Positions 1 through 7,047 of a stretch of 8,395 nt of DNA are shown piece after piece. The position numbers and the translations under genes are program-made. Position 1 is the first letter of the stretch; each line of letters opens with the position of its first letter. This DNA comes from an uncultured Selenomonadaceae bacterium (GTDB taxonomy: Bacteria > Bacillota > Negativicutes > Selenomonadales > Selenomonadaceae). Location: NCBI GenBank assembly GCA_905236785.1, contig CAJOQC010000148.1, positions 1-8,395 on the forward strand, read 5' to 3'. The notes below the pieces were generated by a model. That model had not been told where the DNA came from and made no database searches. It saw nothing but the letters and a program-made list of their open reading frames with translations.

Positions 1-46
1 ATTAGCGAACAAAGTTAATAACCAGAAAGGTAGAAATGCTCCTTGA
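1..46 (+). other. Possible 3' end of an upstream gene
   Basis: Two + strand frames could be the end of a gene that begins outside the window. The frame starting at base 2 stays open for 14 codons and reads LANKVNNQKGRNAP before a TGA at 44-46. That stop shares its last base with the ATG of the next gene, the coupling style seen again further down. The frame starting at base 1 reads ISEQS and stops at 16-18, which would leave a 27-base gap. The first reading fits the compact operon better, but too little protein is visible to name a family. In related genomes this place is often near rpsR, yet the visible residues do not look like the end of ribosomal protein S18. Confidence 0.35.
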
Positions 47-56
47 TGATAACTAA
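36..56 (+). other. Six-codon upstream ORF (MLLDDN) over the yybS start
   Basis: An ATG at 36 sits five bases after AAAGG (26-30), a better spacing than either yybS start has. It opens a reading frame of six codons (MLLDDN) that ends at TAA 54-56, overlapping the yybS initiation region in another frame. It could be a chance ATG or a tiny leader that feeds ribosomes to yybS by reinitiation. Nothing beyond spacing supports translation. Confidence 0.2.
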
Positions 57-1020
57 AACTCAAAGACATGGTCTTACACCGCTGACGGAAAGCGCGCTTT
101 TGGCCGCGCTTACCGTCGTTATGGCCATGATTGCGGTGTATATACCGGTAATCGGTATGTTGGCCTCCCTTGTTTGGGCGCTTCCCATTGTTGTGCTTAC
201 GGTGCGCCATGGGCTTAGGCAGGGTATTATGGCGCTCTTGGTGTCGGGGCTTATCATGGCCATGCTGATTGAGCCGCTTTTGTCTCTTCGCATGGTGCTG
301 TCCTTCGGTTTGCCGGGGATAGTTTTGGGCGTTTGCTTTCAAAGGGAATACGGCGGCGCGAAAACCTTGGGCATTACCATGGCATCTTCGGTGGCGGCAA
401 AAATCATGTCCCTTATGATTGTCCTTGCCGTCACGGGCTTAAACCCCCTTTCCATGTCCGTAGATGCGCTAAAGGAGTCATTTGACATGACCTTTAGCAT
501 TTATTCGGGGCTTGGCGCGGACGAAGCCGCGTTAAACGCCACGAAGGAAGATATGGACGAATCGGTAAAAATGTTCTCTCTTTTGATGCCTCTTGTCATT
601 GTGCTTATGGGGGCGGTTGACACCACGGTGAATTATGTGGTGGCGGGCAGAGTAATGAAACGTTTGGGGCATTTTGCGCCGACGTTGCCGCCGTTTATCG
701 AGTGGCGGCTTCCCATATTTTTTCTCTATCTTTTCGCTTTTTCCCTTATAGGGCTTTATTGGGGAACGACCCGCGAAATCGCATCTCTTTACCAAGCATC
801 CCTCAACTGCTATATGCTGACGGTGTTTGCCGGGCTTTTGCAAGGGTTTAGCCTTGTATATTACGTTGCCGACAGATTTAATTTGGGGACGTTTTGGCTG
901 GTGTTAATCACTTTGGTTATATTGTTGAGCGGAATTTTAACTCAGGTTTTGTCCTTTACCGGGTTGTTTGATATGTTCTTTGACTACCGGCGGCGTTTTG
1001 GCGGAGGAACCGGGAGATGA
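46..1020 (+). CDS. yybS: YybS-like polytopic membrane protein (DUF2232)
   Basis: This is a very hydrophobic integral membrane protein of about 324 residues with roughly eight predicted membrane spans, near residues 16-45, 58-97, 105-130, 178-200, 222-242, 252-272 and 280-308. It ends in a short basic tail after FFDYRRR. The length, the span pattern, the closing LFDMFFDYRRR stretch and the position directly before gdpP match the DUF2232/YybS family. The molecular function of that family is not established, and a transporter-like or energy-coupling S-component-like role is only a suggestion. I chose ATG 46, which overlaps the putative upstream stop as TGATG; a TTG at 43 in the same frame is the alternative. 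The nearest Shine-Dalgarno-like run (AAAGG, 26-30) lies rather far upstream, which favours start by coupling. The gene overlaps gdpP by four bases. Confidence 0.82.
   Translation: MITKTQRHGLTPLTESALLAALTVVMAMIAVYIPVIGMLASLVWALPIVVLTVRHGLRQGIMALLVSGLIMAMLIEPLLSLRMVLSFGLPGIVLGVCFQREYGGAKTLGITMASSVAAKIMSLMIVLAVTGLNPLSMSVDALKESFDMTFSIYSGLGADEAALNATKEDMDESVKMFSLLMPLVIVLMGAVDTTVNYVVAGRVMKRLGHFAPTLPPFIEWRLPIFFLYLFAFSLIGLYWGTTREIASLYQASLNCYMLTVFAGLLQGFSLVYYVADRFNLGTFWLVLITLVILLSGILTQVLSFTGLFDMFFDYRRRFGGGTGR
1003..1007 (+). promoter_or_regulatory. Ribosome binding site of gdpP
   Basis: GGAGG lies inside the last codons of the yybS gene, nine bases before ATG 1017. It supports that start, which forms an ATGA overlap with the yybS stop. 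Confidence 0.75.
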
Positions 1021-3056
1021 AAAAAGAAAAGGATCGCCTGCCCGCAAATTTGTCGGCATGGGTTGATCTTACGGTGCATCTTGCGGTAATGTTGGCGATT
1101 ATCGCAATGCTTTCCTTTTATAATTCCTACATTGCCGCCATTTCCTTGGTGTTGTGGGTGTGTTTGGCATCCTTTGCCCGGGAGCGTTGCCGCGACAGGA
1201 GCAAGCGTTTTGAGCGGTACTGCAAGAGTGTTATCGGCAGCATATCTCAAATGATGAGTTACGCCGTGGGCAACTTGCCCCAGGCAATTATAATCGTCAA
1301 CCAGGACGGACGCATCGAATGGACAAACGAACGGGTGGTTGACGTAATGGGGGCGAATCCGGGGCAAGACCGGGTGGCCACGGAGGTTTGGCCGGGGCTT
1401 GTGGTTGATGCTGTGTGGGGCATGGAAGGCGAGTATGTTTTTTCCGCCGAAGAACGGTTTTACAAGGTGCGCCATGTACCCATAAAAGCCCCGCAGAAAG
1501 ACAGCGAGCTTTTGTCTTTGTACATTGAGGACGTGTCCGCCTTCGAGCAACTTAAAAACGAGTATATGTTAAGCCGTACATCCCTTTTATATTTGCAAAT
1601 CGACAATTACGACGAAGTGATGCAGGGGCTTAACGAAACGGACAGAACAACCCTCCTCTTGGCGGTCAACAAACAGATTGACGAGTGGCTGAAGAATCTT
1701 TCGGGCTTTTTCCGCCGCGTAACCGATGATCTTTATGTCGTTATTTTGACGAGAAATTCTCTTGACACGGCCATTCGCTCGAAGTTTGACATTTTAGACA
1801 AAATTCGGGCGATAAACAGCACCAACAAAATACCTGTTACTCTTTCAATCGGCGTATCGGTGGCGGACAGGCAGACCATGGCAAAATTAGGCAGCGAGGC
1901 GCAGGCGGAGCTTGACTTGGCCTTGGGCAGAGGCGGCGATCAAGCGGCGGTCTTGTTGGGGGGCAAGACGCAATTTTTCGGCGGCCGCACCCAAGCCGTG
2001 GAAAAACACACGCGAGTAAAAGCGCGAGTGGTGGCTCACGCCATACGGGAAGTTATGGAAGGCGCGGACGAGATTTTTATAATGGGGCATCTAAATGAAG
2101 ATTTTGACTGTTTCGGCGCGGCCATCGGCGTGGCGCGAATGGCAAAATTTCTCGACAAAGAAACTCACATTGTGTTAAGCGACCTAAACGAAGGTATCGA
2201 CAAGCTGATAACCTTGCTAAACGATAAGGCTGACTACAAGGATTTGTTGATGCGCGGCGACAACATTGGCACGGGGACTTCCCTAAACCCGCTTCTTTTT
2301 GTGGTTGACACCCATATTCCCCGCTTGGTGGCTTGCCCCGCGCTTCTAAACCGCGTAAAGCGGGTTATTGTAATCGATCATCACCGTCGCAGCGAAACTT
2401 CGATAAGAAATCCTTTTTTGGTGTATATTGAGCCGTCGGCATCAAGCACGTCGGAACTTGTCACCGAGATTTTGGGCTATTTTGCCGGCGACGGCGAAAA
2501 TATGGAAATTTCCCGCCTTGACGCTACGGCTCTTTATTCGGGCATTGTGGTTGACACAAAAAATTTTGCTGTGCAAACGGGGGTTCGTACCTTCGACGCG
2601 GCGGCATTTTTGCGGCGAAACGGCGCAGACCCCGTGGTGGTGCGGCATCTTTTCCGTTCCGACTACGAAACGGCGGTTGCCCTTGCCAAAACCCAAGCAA
2701 ATTCTGAGTATTACGAAGGGGGCTTGGTGGTCAGCGTTTGCCCCGAGAATGTGCCGAATATTCAAGTTATCGCAGCTCAAGCCGCCGATTCCTTCTTGCG
2801 AATTGAAAACACCCGCATGAGCATCGTTTGCTTTAAGTTGAACGATAACACCATAGGTCTTAGCGCACGTTCGGCGGGTGAACTTAATGTGCAGGTGATA
2901 ATGGAAACTTTCGGCGGCGGCGGCCACCAAAACGTGGCGGGAGCGCAGATAAAAAGCAACAATCTTGAGAGCATAAAGAAGCAGGTTATAGAAACGGCGC
3001 GGAAATACATTGAGGAAACCGACGCAGACGATGCGCAGGCAAAAACAAAGGCGTAA
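1017..3056 (+). CDS. gdpP: GdpP-type cyclic-di-AMP phosphodiesterase (YybT)
   Basis: This 679-residue membrane-anchored enzyme should hydrolyse cyclic-di-AMP to linear pApA, lowering the messenger that controls potassium balance and wall stress. Two N-terminal spans (about 18-34 and 38-53) are followed by a PAS-like region (about 80-155; NLPQAIIIVNQDGRIEWTNE). A degenerate GGDEF domain comes next (about 175-310), in which TDDLY at 236-240 replaces GGDEF, so diguanylate cyclase activity is not expected. The DHH catalytic module has H358, D362 and D364 in GHLNEDFD, D431 in VVDTH, DHH at 454-456 and D513 in VVDTK. The DHHA1 glycine motif GGGGHQNVAGA is at 633-643. Domain order and length match B. 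subtilis GdpP, and all metal-binding positions I can place are present. The usual proline of the first motif (GHxxPDxD) is a glutamate here (E361). The gene starts within the yybS stop and ends 13 bases before rplI. Confidence 0.95.
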   Translation: MKKEKDRLPANLSAWVDLTVHLAVMLAIIAMLSFYNSYIAAISLVLWVCLASFARERCRDRSKRFERYCKSVIGSISQMMSYAVGNLPQAIIIVNQDGRIEWTNERVVDVMGANPGQDRVATEVWPGLVVDAVWGMEGEYVFSAEERFYKVRHVPIKAPQKDSELLSLYIEDVSAFEQLKNEYMLSRTSLLYLQIDNYDEVMQGLNETDRTTLLLAVNKQIDEWLKNLSGFFRRVTDDLYVVILTRNSLDTAIRSKFDILDKIRAINSTNKIPVTLSIGVSVADRQTMAKLGSEAQAELDLALGRGGDQAAVLLGGKTQFFGGRTQAVEKHTRVKARVVAHAIREVMEGADEIFIMGHLNEDFDCFGAAIGVARMAKFLDKETHIVLSDLNEGIDKLITLLNDKADYKDLLMRGDNIGTGTSLNPLLFVVDTHIPRLVACPALLNRVKRVIVIDHHRRSETSIRNPFLVYIEPSASSTSELVTEILGYFAGDGENMEISRLDATALYSGIVVDTKNFAVQTGVRTFDAAAFLRRNGADPVVVRHLFRSDYETAVALAKTQANSEYYEGGLVVSVCPENVPNIQVIAAQAADSFLRIENTRMSIVCFKLNDNTIGLSARSAGELNVQVIMETFGGGGHQNVAGAQIKSNNLESIKKQVIETARKYIEETDADDAQAKTKA

Positions 3057-3060
3057 GGAG
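3055..3060 (+). promoter_or_regulatory. Ribosome binding site of rplI
   Basis: AAGGAG overlaps the gdpP stop codon and lies nine bases before ATG 3070. It decides between this start and the longer in-frame opening at 3010, whose extra 20 residues run inside gdpP and are foreign to L9. Confidence 0.85.
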
Positions 3061-3069
3061 ATTATCGAC

Positions 3070-3513
3070 ATGAAAGTTATACTGAACGAAGATGTGGCAA
3101 AACTCGGTAAAAAAGGCGAAGTTGTGGAAGTGTCGGAGGGCTACGGCAGAAATTTTCTTTTGCCGCGCAAATTGGCAGAACCTGCAACGAAAGCAAATCT
3201 TAATGCAGCGGGAGAAAAAGCGGCTTCGGCGGCGCGAAAGAAACAACAGGATGCGGACGAAGCGCGGCTTTTGGCGGCGCAATTAGAAAAACTCGCCCTT
3301 ACAATACCCGTCAATGTGGGCGACAACGGCAAACTTTTCGGCAAGGTGACGGGGCAGACCATAGCCGAAGCCTTAGAAAAGGAGAATGTAACCGTCGATA
3401 AGAAAAAAATCGCCATTAAAGGCGAAGTTACGGGCGAAGGCGAATATGAGGCGGTTATCAAAGTTCACCCGCAGGTTACAAGCGTTATTAAATTCACCGT
3501 GGTGAAAAAATAA
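3070..3513 (+). CDS. rplI: 50S ribosomal protein L9
   Basis: This 147-residue protein is bacterial L9, which binds 23S rRNA at the base of the L1 stalk and helps maintain reading frame. The N-terminal RNA-binding domain starts with MKVILNEDVAKLGKKGEVVE and contains the family signature GYGRNFLLPRKLA at about 24-36. A long charged, alanine-rich connecting helix follows at about 41-78. The C-terminal domain covers about 79-147, with GKLFGKVTGQTIAEAL and an ending of IKVHPQVTSVIKFTVVKK. The length is normal for the family (about 148-150). Its stop and the next gene's ATG share one base (TAATG, 3511-3515). The rplI position between gdpP and dnaB is conserved in many Firmicutes. Confidence 0.97.
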   Translation: MKVILNEDVAKLGKKGEVVEVSEGYGRNFLLPRKLAEPATKANLNAAGEKAASAARKKQQDADEARLLAAQLEKLALTIPVNVGDNGKLFGKVTGQTIAEALEKENVTVDKKKIAIKGEVTGEGEYEAVIKVHPQVTSVIKFTVVKK

Positions 3514-5594
3514 TGGGAATTTGGCAAAATTTCCTTGGACTTTTTGGGAAAAACAATCGCGCCAAGAACCAAGAACAGGATTTGCTCGATAGGGAAATTG
3601 CCGCCCTCTATTCCGTCTTGGTTGACATAATGGGGGCGGATAAGCTCGTCATTCAAGCCGGGAAAATGGAGGCGTTAAAGTATATTCGCTCCGGCAACCG
3701 CGGCGAAAGGGTTCTTGCCCTCATTCGTATTTTGGAAGAAAACCCCACCATCGATCGAGTGCCTAAGGACAAAGAAATTCCTCCAATCTTGGCGGAACTT
3801 TCGGAGCGTCTGGCGGATATTATGGCGCGACGTTCCGTTGAGGACAAGATTGAGCGCAAGCTGAACGAGAAACTTGAAAAAGAGCATGACGATTATGTAA
3901 AGGATATGCGCTTGCAGATACTGAAGGAAGAAAAACCCAATATCGAAACGGCGCATGAAAAGAAAAAACGAGAAAAACTGGAAGAACTTGAAAAAATCAA
4001 ACTGACCCAATCGGTAATGGAGCTTTTGCGTCCACAAACCCTGACGGAAATCGTGGGGCAGGAGCGGGCGGTTAAGTCTTTGACGGCGAAGTTAAGCTCG
4101 CCATACCCCCAACACTTGTTGCTGTACGGCCCTCCCGGGGTGGGCAAAACCACGGCGGCGCGGCTTGTGCTGGAGGTTGCCAAGAAAAAAGCGGCATCCC
4201 CCTTTGCCGACGACGCGCCCTTTGTGGAAACCGACGGAACAACTTTGCGTTGGGATCCGCGGGACATGACAAATCCTCTCTTAGGCTCGGTGCATGACCC
4301 GATTTACCAAGGGGCGCAAAAAAGTTTGGCGGACAGCGGCGTCCCCGAACCAAAACCGGGTTTGGTGACGGATGCCCATGGCGGCGTTCTTTTTATCGAC
4401 GAAATCGGCGAAATGGATGAGATGCTCCAAAACAAATTGCTGAAAGTTTTGGAGGATAAACGGGCGTTTTTTGAATCCGCCTATTATGACCCTACCGACG
4501 AGCGAACGCCGCCTTATATCAAAAAACTTTTCGACGAAGGCGCGCCAGCTGATTTTGTGCTTATAGGCGCAACCACGAGAAGCGCGAGCCACATTAACCC
4601 CGCCCTTCGCTCCCGTTGCGCGGAAATTTATTTTGAACCCTTGACCCCAAAACACATTGAGGAAATTGTGGAAAACGCGGCGAAAAAATTGGGGGCAACT
4701 CTTGAAACAGGAGTAAAGGAACTTATTGCCGAATATACCATAGAGGGACGAAAGGCCATAAACATTTTGGCGGATGCCTACAGCCTTGCCCTTGAGCGCG
4801 GCGACGAAAACGTCATGGTGGGCAAAAAGGAAATTTACGAAGTGGCGCAGGTGAGCAGGCTTTTTCAGTTTGCCACCAAAAAAGCCTCGGACACGGCGCG
4901 GCAAGGGCGAATATTCGGCCTTGGAGTATCGGGGTTTATCGGTTCGGTCATTGAGATTGAGGCGGTGGCCTTCCTCGCAAAGAAAAAGGGCGAGGGGCGC
5001 GTGCGCTTCAATGAAACTGCCGGGAGCATGGCCAAGGATTCCGTGTTTAACGCGGCATCGGTTCTGCGTCGAATAACCGGGGAGGACATCGCCGACTATG
5101 ACATACACATAAACGTCATAGGCGGCGGCAACATTGACGGCCCCAGCGCGGGAACGGCGATTTTGTCCGTGATAGTGAGCGCGATAACCGGCAAGAAAAT
5201 TCGTCAAGACGTGGCGGTGACCGGGGAAATTTCCTTAAACGGGTTGGTGCGCCCCGTGGGCGGCGTTTTTGAAAAAGCCTACGGAGCAAAACAGGCCGGG
5301 ATAAAAACTCTTATTATCCCAAAAGAAAACGACAAGGATATTCCAAAGGGTCATTTGGGGTTAAATATACACGCCGTAGAAACCGCCGAAGAAGCCTTCG
5401 GATACATTTTTGCCGACGAACATGACAGCGATAAAAACGCCGTAGCGGAAGAAACAATCGAAAAGGACGAAACTGCCAATTATGTTAAAACCGAAGACAC
5501 TCACCCAACCGAAACTGTTGTTTCGTTAAACAAAGAAATCGGCGAATACGGCGAAAGTCCGAAGGAGCATCAGGGCGAAGATGACGGCGACTGA
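3513..5594 (+). CDS. lonC: Lon-family ATP-dependent protease, LonC type
   Basis: A 693-residue AAA+ protease of the Lon family that unfolds and degrades cytoplasmic proteins using ATP. It lacks the large LonA substrate-binding N-domain. Instead residues 1-110 form a small helical region, followed by a Lys/Glu-rich probable coiled coil (about 110-165). The AAA+ module has Walker A GPPGVGKT (206-213), Walker B VLFIDE (292-297) and an arginine-finger region LRSR (R366, R368). The S16 peptidase domain (about 455-632) has catalytic S545 in GPSAGTA and K588 in GGVFEKAYGAK, 43 residues apart, the same spacing as the Ser-Lys dyad of E. coli Lon. No membrane span is seen, unlike archaeal LonB. Architecture and position before dnaB fit LonC, reported mainly from spore-forming Firmicutes; a LonB label is possible. 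A 58-residue acidic tail (636-693) follows the peptidase domain. There is no strong ribosome binding site, so coupling to rplI through TAATG is likely. Confidence 0.9.
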   Translation: MGIWQNFLGLFGKNNRAKNQEQDLLDREIAALYSVLVDIMGADKLVIQAGKMEALKYIRSGNRGERVLALIRILEENPTIDRVPKDKEIPPILAELSERLADIMARRSVEDKIERKLNEKLEKEHDDYVKDMRLQILKEEKPNIETAHEKKKREKLEELEKIKLTQSVMELLRPQTLTEIVGQERAVKSLTAKLSSPYPQHLLLYGPPGVGKTTAARLVLEVAKKKAASPFADDAPFVETDGTTLRWDPRDMTNPLLGSVHDPIYQGAQKSLADSGVPEPKPGLVTDAHGGVLFIDEIGEMDEMLQNKLLKVLEDKRAFFESAYYDPTDERTPPYIKKLFDEGAPADFVLIGATTRSASHINPALRSRCAEIYFEPLTPKHIEEIVENAAKKLGATLETGVKELIAEYTIEGRKAINILADAYSLALERGDENVMVGKKEIYEVAQVSRLFQFATKKASDTARQGRIFGLGVSGFIGSVIEIEAVAFLAKKKGEGRVRFNETAGSMAKDSVFNAASVLRRITGEDIADYDIHINVIGGGNIDGPSAGTAILSVIVSAITGKKIRQDVAVTGEISLNGLVRPVGGVFEKAYGAKQAGIKTLIIPKENDKDIPKGHLGLNIHAVETAEEAFGYIFADEHDSDKNAVAEETIEKDETANYVKTEDTHPTETVVSLNKEIGEYGESPKEHQGEDDGD
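5562..5575 (+). promoter_or_regulatory. Ribosome binding region of dnaB inside lonC
   Basis: Two purine-rich runs precede ATG 5581: AAGGAG at 5562-5567, 13 bases upstream, and AGGG at 5572-5575, five bases upstream. Neither is ideal alone. Both lie within the last lonC codons, so initiation probably depends partly on ribosomes translating lonC. No other ATG lies in frame before the conserved DnaB core. Confidence 0.5.
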
Positions 5595-6972
5595 TATAAA
5601 TCAAGAATCAAAATCCTTTAACAACGACAACAACAGAAATAAAACCGTCGGCGATCGCGTTCCGCCGCAAAACATTGAGGCGGAGCAGGCGGTTTTGGGC
5701 GCAATGCTCCTAAGCAGGCAGGCTATATCCACGGCCGACGACATACTTGTCAGCGATGACTTCTATCGGGAGAGCCACCGACAAATTTTTTTGGCCATGC
5801 GTGATCTTTTCTACGATAACGAACAGGTGGATTTGATCACTTTAAGCGACCGACTGCAAAAAAAAGGTTTGCTTGAAAGCATCGGCATTTCCTATATGTC
5901 CGCCTTGGATCACATGGTGCCCACGGCCGCCAACATCGAATATCACGCCAAGATAGTTCGCGAAAAGTCCCTTCTTCGTCGCCTTATCGATGCGGCCACG
6001 GATATTGCCGCTTCTGCCTACGAGGAGGCAAGCGATGCCGATTTTATAGTTGACGATGCAGAACGAAGAATTTTGGGCGTTGCCCTAAAAAGGGGCGCGG
6101 CGGATTTTTCCACCATGAAAGAATCGTTGATGATAGCCTTTGGCAACATTGAAAAACTTTATGATTCTCCCGATTTAATCACGGGGTTGTCAACGGGTTT
6201 TCGCGATCTTGACGAGCTTACGTCGGGGCTGCAAAAGTCTGATTTAATCTTGGTGGCGGCGCGCCCATCCATGGGCAAAACAGCCTTTACCCTAAACATT
6301 GCCACCAATGCGGCCGCCAAGGGCAAGGCTGTGGCGTTCTTCTCCCTTGAAATGTCCAAGGAACAGCTTGTGCAAAGAATGTTGTGCGCCGAAAGTAAAA
6401 TTGATTCGCAGGTTCTGCGCAACGGCAAATTGAGCGACGACGAGTGGAACGAGCTTATAACTTCCGTCGATAAATTGAGCCGGTACCCGGTTTATATAGA
6501 CGATACGCCGGGCATCACCGTGGGGGAAATGCGCGCCAAGGCAAGGAGGCTGAAGAACAAAGGCAATCTTGACCTTATCATCATCGACTACTTGCAACTT
6601 ATGCAGGGGCGCGGCAATAAATCAGGGGACAATCGTCAAAATGAAATTTCCGAAATATCCCGTTCGTTAAAATCCTTGGCGCGGGAATTGCAAGTGCCGG
6701 TTATCGCTCTTTCGCAACTTTCCCGCAGCGTTGAAGCGCGGCAGGTAAAGCGGCCGATGCTAAGCGACCTACGAGAATCCGGCTCTTTGGAGCAAGATGC
6801 CGACATAGTTATGTTCCTTTATCGCGAGGATTATTATAATCAAGACACGGAAGAAAAAAACATAACGGAAGTTATAATCGCCAAGCACAGAAACGGACCT
6901 ATCGGTTCGGTAAAACTTTATTTTCAAAAGGACTATACATTGTTCCGTGATTTGGCGTATAATAATAGCTGA
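5581..6972 (+). CDS. dnaB: Replicative DNA helicase DnaB (DnaC in Bacillus)
   Basis: This 463-residue protein is the hexameric 5'-3' helicase that unwinds DNA at the replication fork and works with the helicase loader and primase. The conserved N-terminal domain begins at RVPPQNIEAEQAVLGAML (about residue 27) and runs to about 130. The linker helix region precedes a RecA-like motor. Walker A is ARPSMGKT (227-234), the catalytic glutamate is E257 in FFSLEMS, and the Walker B aspartate is D336 in LIIIDYLQLM. The LSQLSRSVE and RPMLSDLRESGSLEQDAD motif follows, with arginine finger R437 in KHRNGP. There is no intein or frameshift. The first 26 residues (MTATDINQES and a run rich in Asn, Asp and Lys) form a polar extension longer than the few residues usual before the NIEAEQ motif. 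The gene overlaps lonC by 14 bases and stops at TGA 6970-6972. Confidence 0.97.
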   Translation: MTATDINQESKSFNNDNNRNKTVGDRVPPQNIEAEQAVLGAMLLSRQAISTADDILVSDDFYRESHRQIFLAMRDLFYDNEQVDLITLSDRLQKKGLLESIGISYMSALDHMVPTAANIEYHAKIVREKSLLRRLIDAATDIAASAYEEASDADFIVDDAERRILGVALKRGAADFSTMKESLMIAFGNIEKLYDSPDLITGLSTGFRDLDELTSGLQKSDLILVAARPSMGKTAFTLNIATNAAAKGKAVAFFSLEMSKEQLVQRMLCAESKIDSQVLRNGKLSDDEWNELITSVDKLSRYPVYIDDTPGITVGEMRAKARRLKNKGNLDLIIIDYLQLMQGRGNKSGDNRQNEISEISRSLKSLARELQVPVIALSQLSRSVEARQVKRPMLSDLRESGSLEQDADIVMFLYREDYYNQDTEEKNITEVIIAKHRNGPIGSVKLYFQKDYTLFRDLAYNNS

Positions 6973-6980
6973 CGTTCTTT

Positions 6981-7008
6981 TTGATATTTTTGAGTGCGCT
7001 GTTATAAG
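6981..7008 (+). promoter_or_regulatory. Sigma-A-like promoter for the PTS gene
   Basis: TTGATA (6981-6986) and TATAAG (7003-7008) each match the housekeeping -35 and -10 consensus at five of six positions and are separated by 16 bases. Transcription would start near 7015 and give a leader of about 45-50 bases. The -35 box begins nine bases after the dnaB stop. This was found by eye, with no experimental support. Confidence 0.6.
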
Positions 7009-7047
7009 CAAACTCCTAAATATATGCTTTTATTTTATTTTCAAAAT

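Noticed and set aside
984..1550. Open frame on the - strand (188 codons) opposite gdpP
   Set aside because: Composition is atypical for a protein (many His, Pro, Cys) and the + strand gene fully explains the sequence.
2428..2820. Open frame on the + strand (130 codons) inside gdpP
   Set aside because: Out-of-frame overlap with the DHH catalytic module. No independent start signal or domain.
3010..3069. Longer start for ribosomal protein L9
   Set aside because: The 20 extra residues lie inside gdpP and do not resemble L9. ATG 3070 has a well-placed AAGGAG and gives the standard MKVIL start.
4281..5207. Long open frame on the - strand (308 codons) opposite lonC
   Set aside because: It lies wholly antisense to a gene with intact AAA+ and S16 motifs. 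Its protein is rich in Phe, Arg, His and Cys with no recognisable domain, as expected for a shadow frame.
5518..5533. Perfect small inverted repeat TTGTTT-CGTT-AAACAA in the lonC tail
   Set aside because: Six AT-rich pairs within coding sequence and no T run after it. Likely chance in an A-rich segment.
5581..6972. Possible intein in dnaB, a common insertion target
   Set aside because: Walker A, Walker B and the later motifs are continuous and the length is normal apart from the N-terminal lead.
6990..7004. Possible catabolite-responsive element (TGAGTGCGCTGTTA) between the -35 and -10 boxes
   Set aside because: It matches only about half of the constrained positions of the cre consensus and lacks the expected dyad symmetry.
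7006..7040. Weak hairpin (AAGCA with TGCTT) followed by T-rich sequence, a possible dnaB terminator
   Set aside because: Only five base pairs with a 14-base loop and low GC. It would also lie downstream of the PTS promoter and block that gene.
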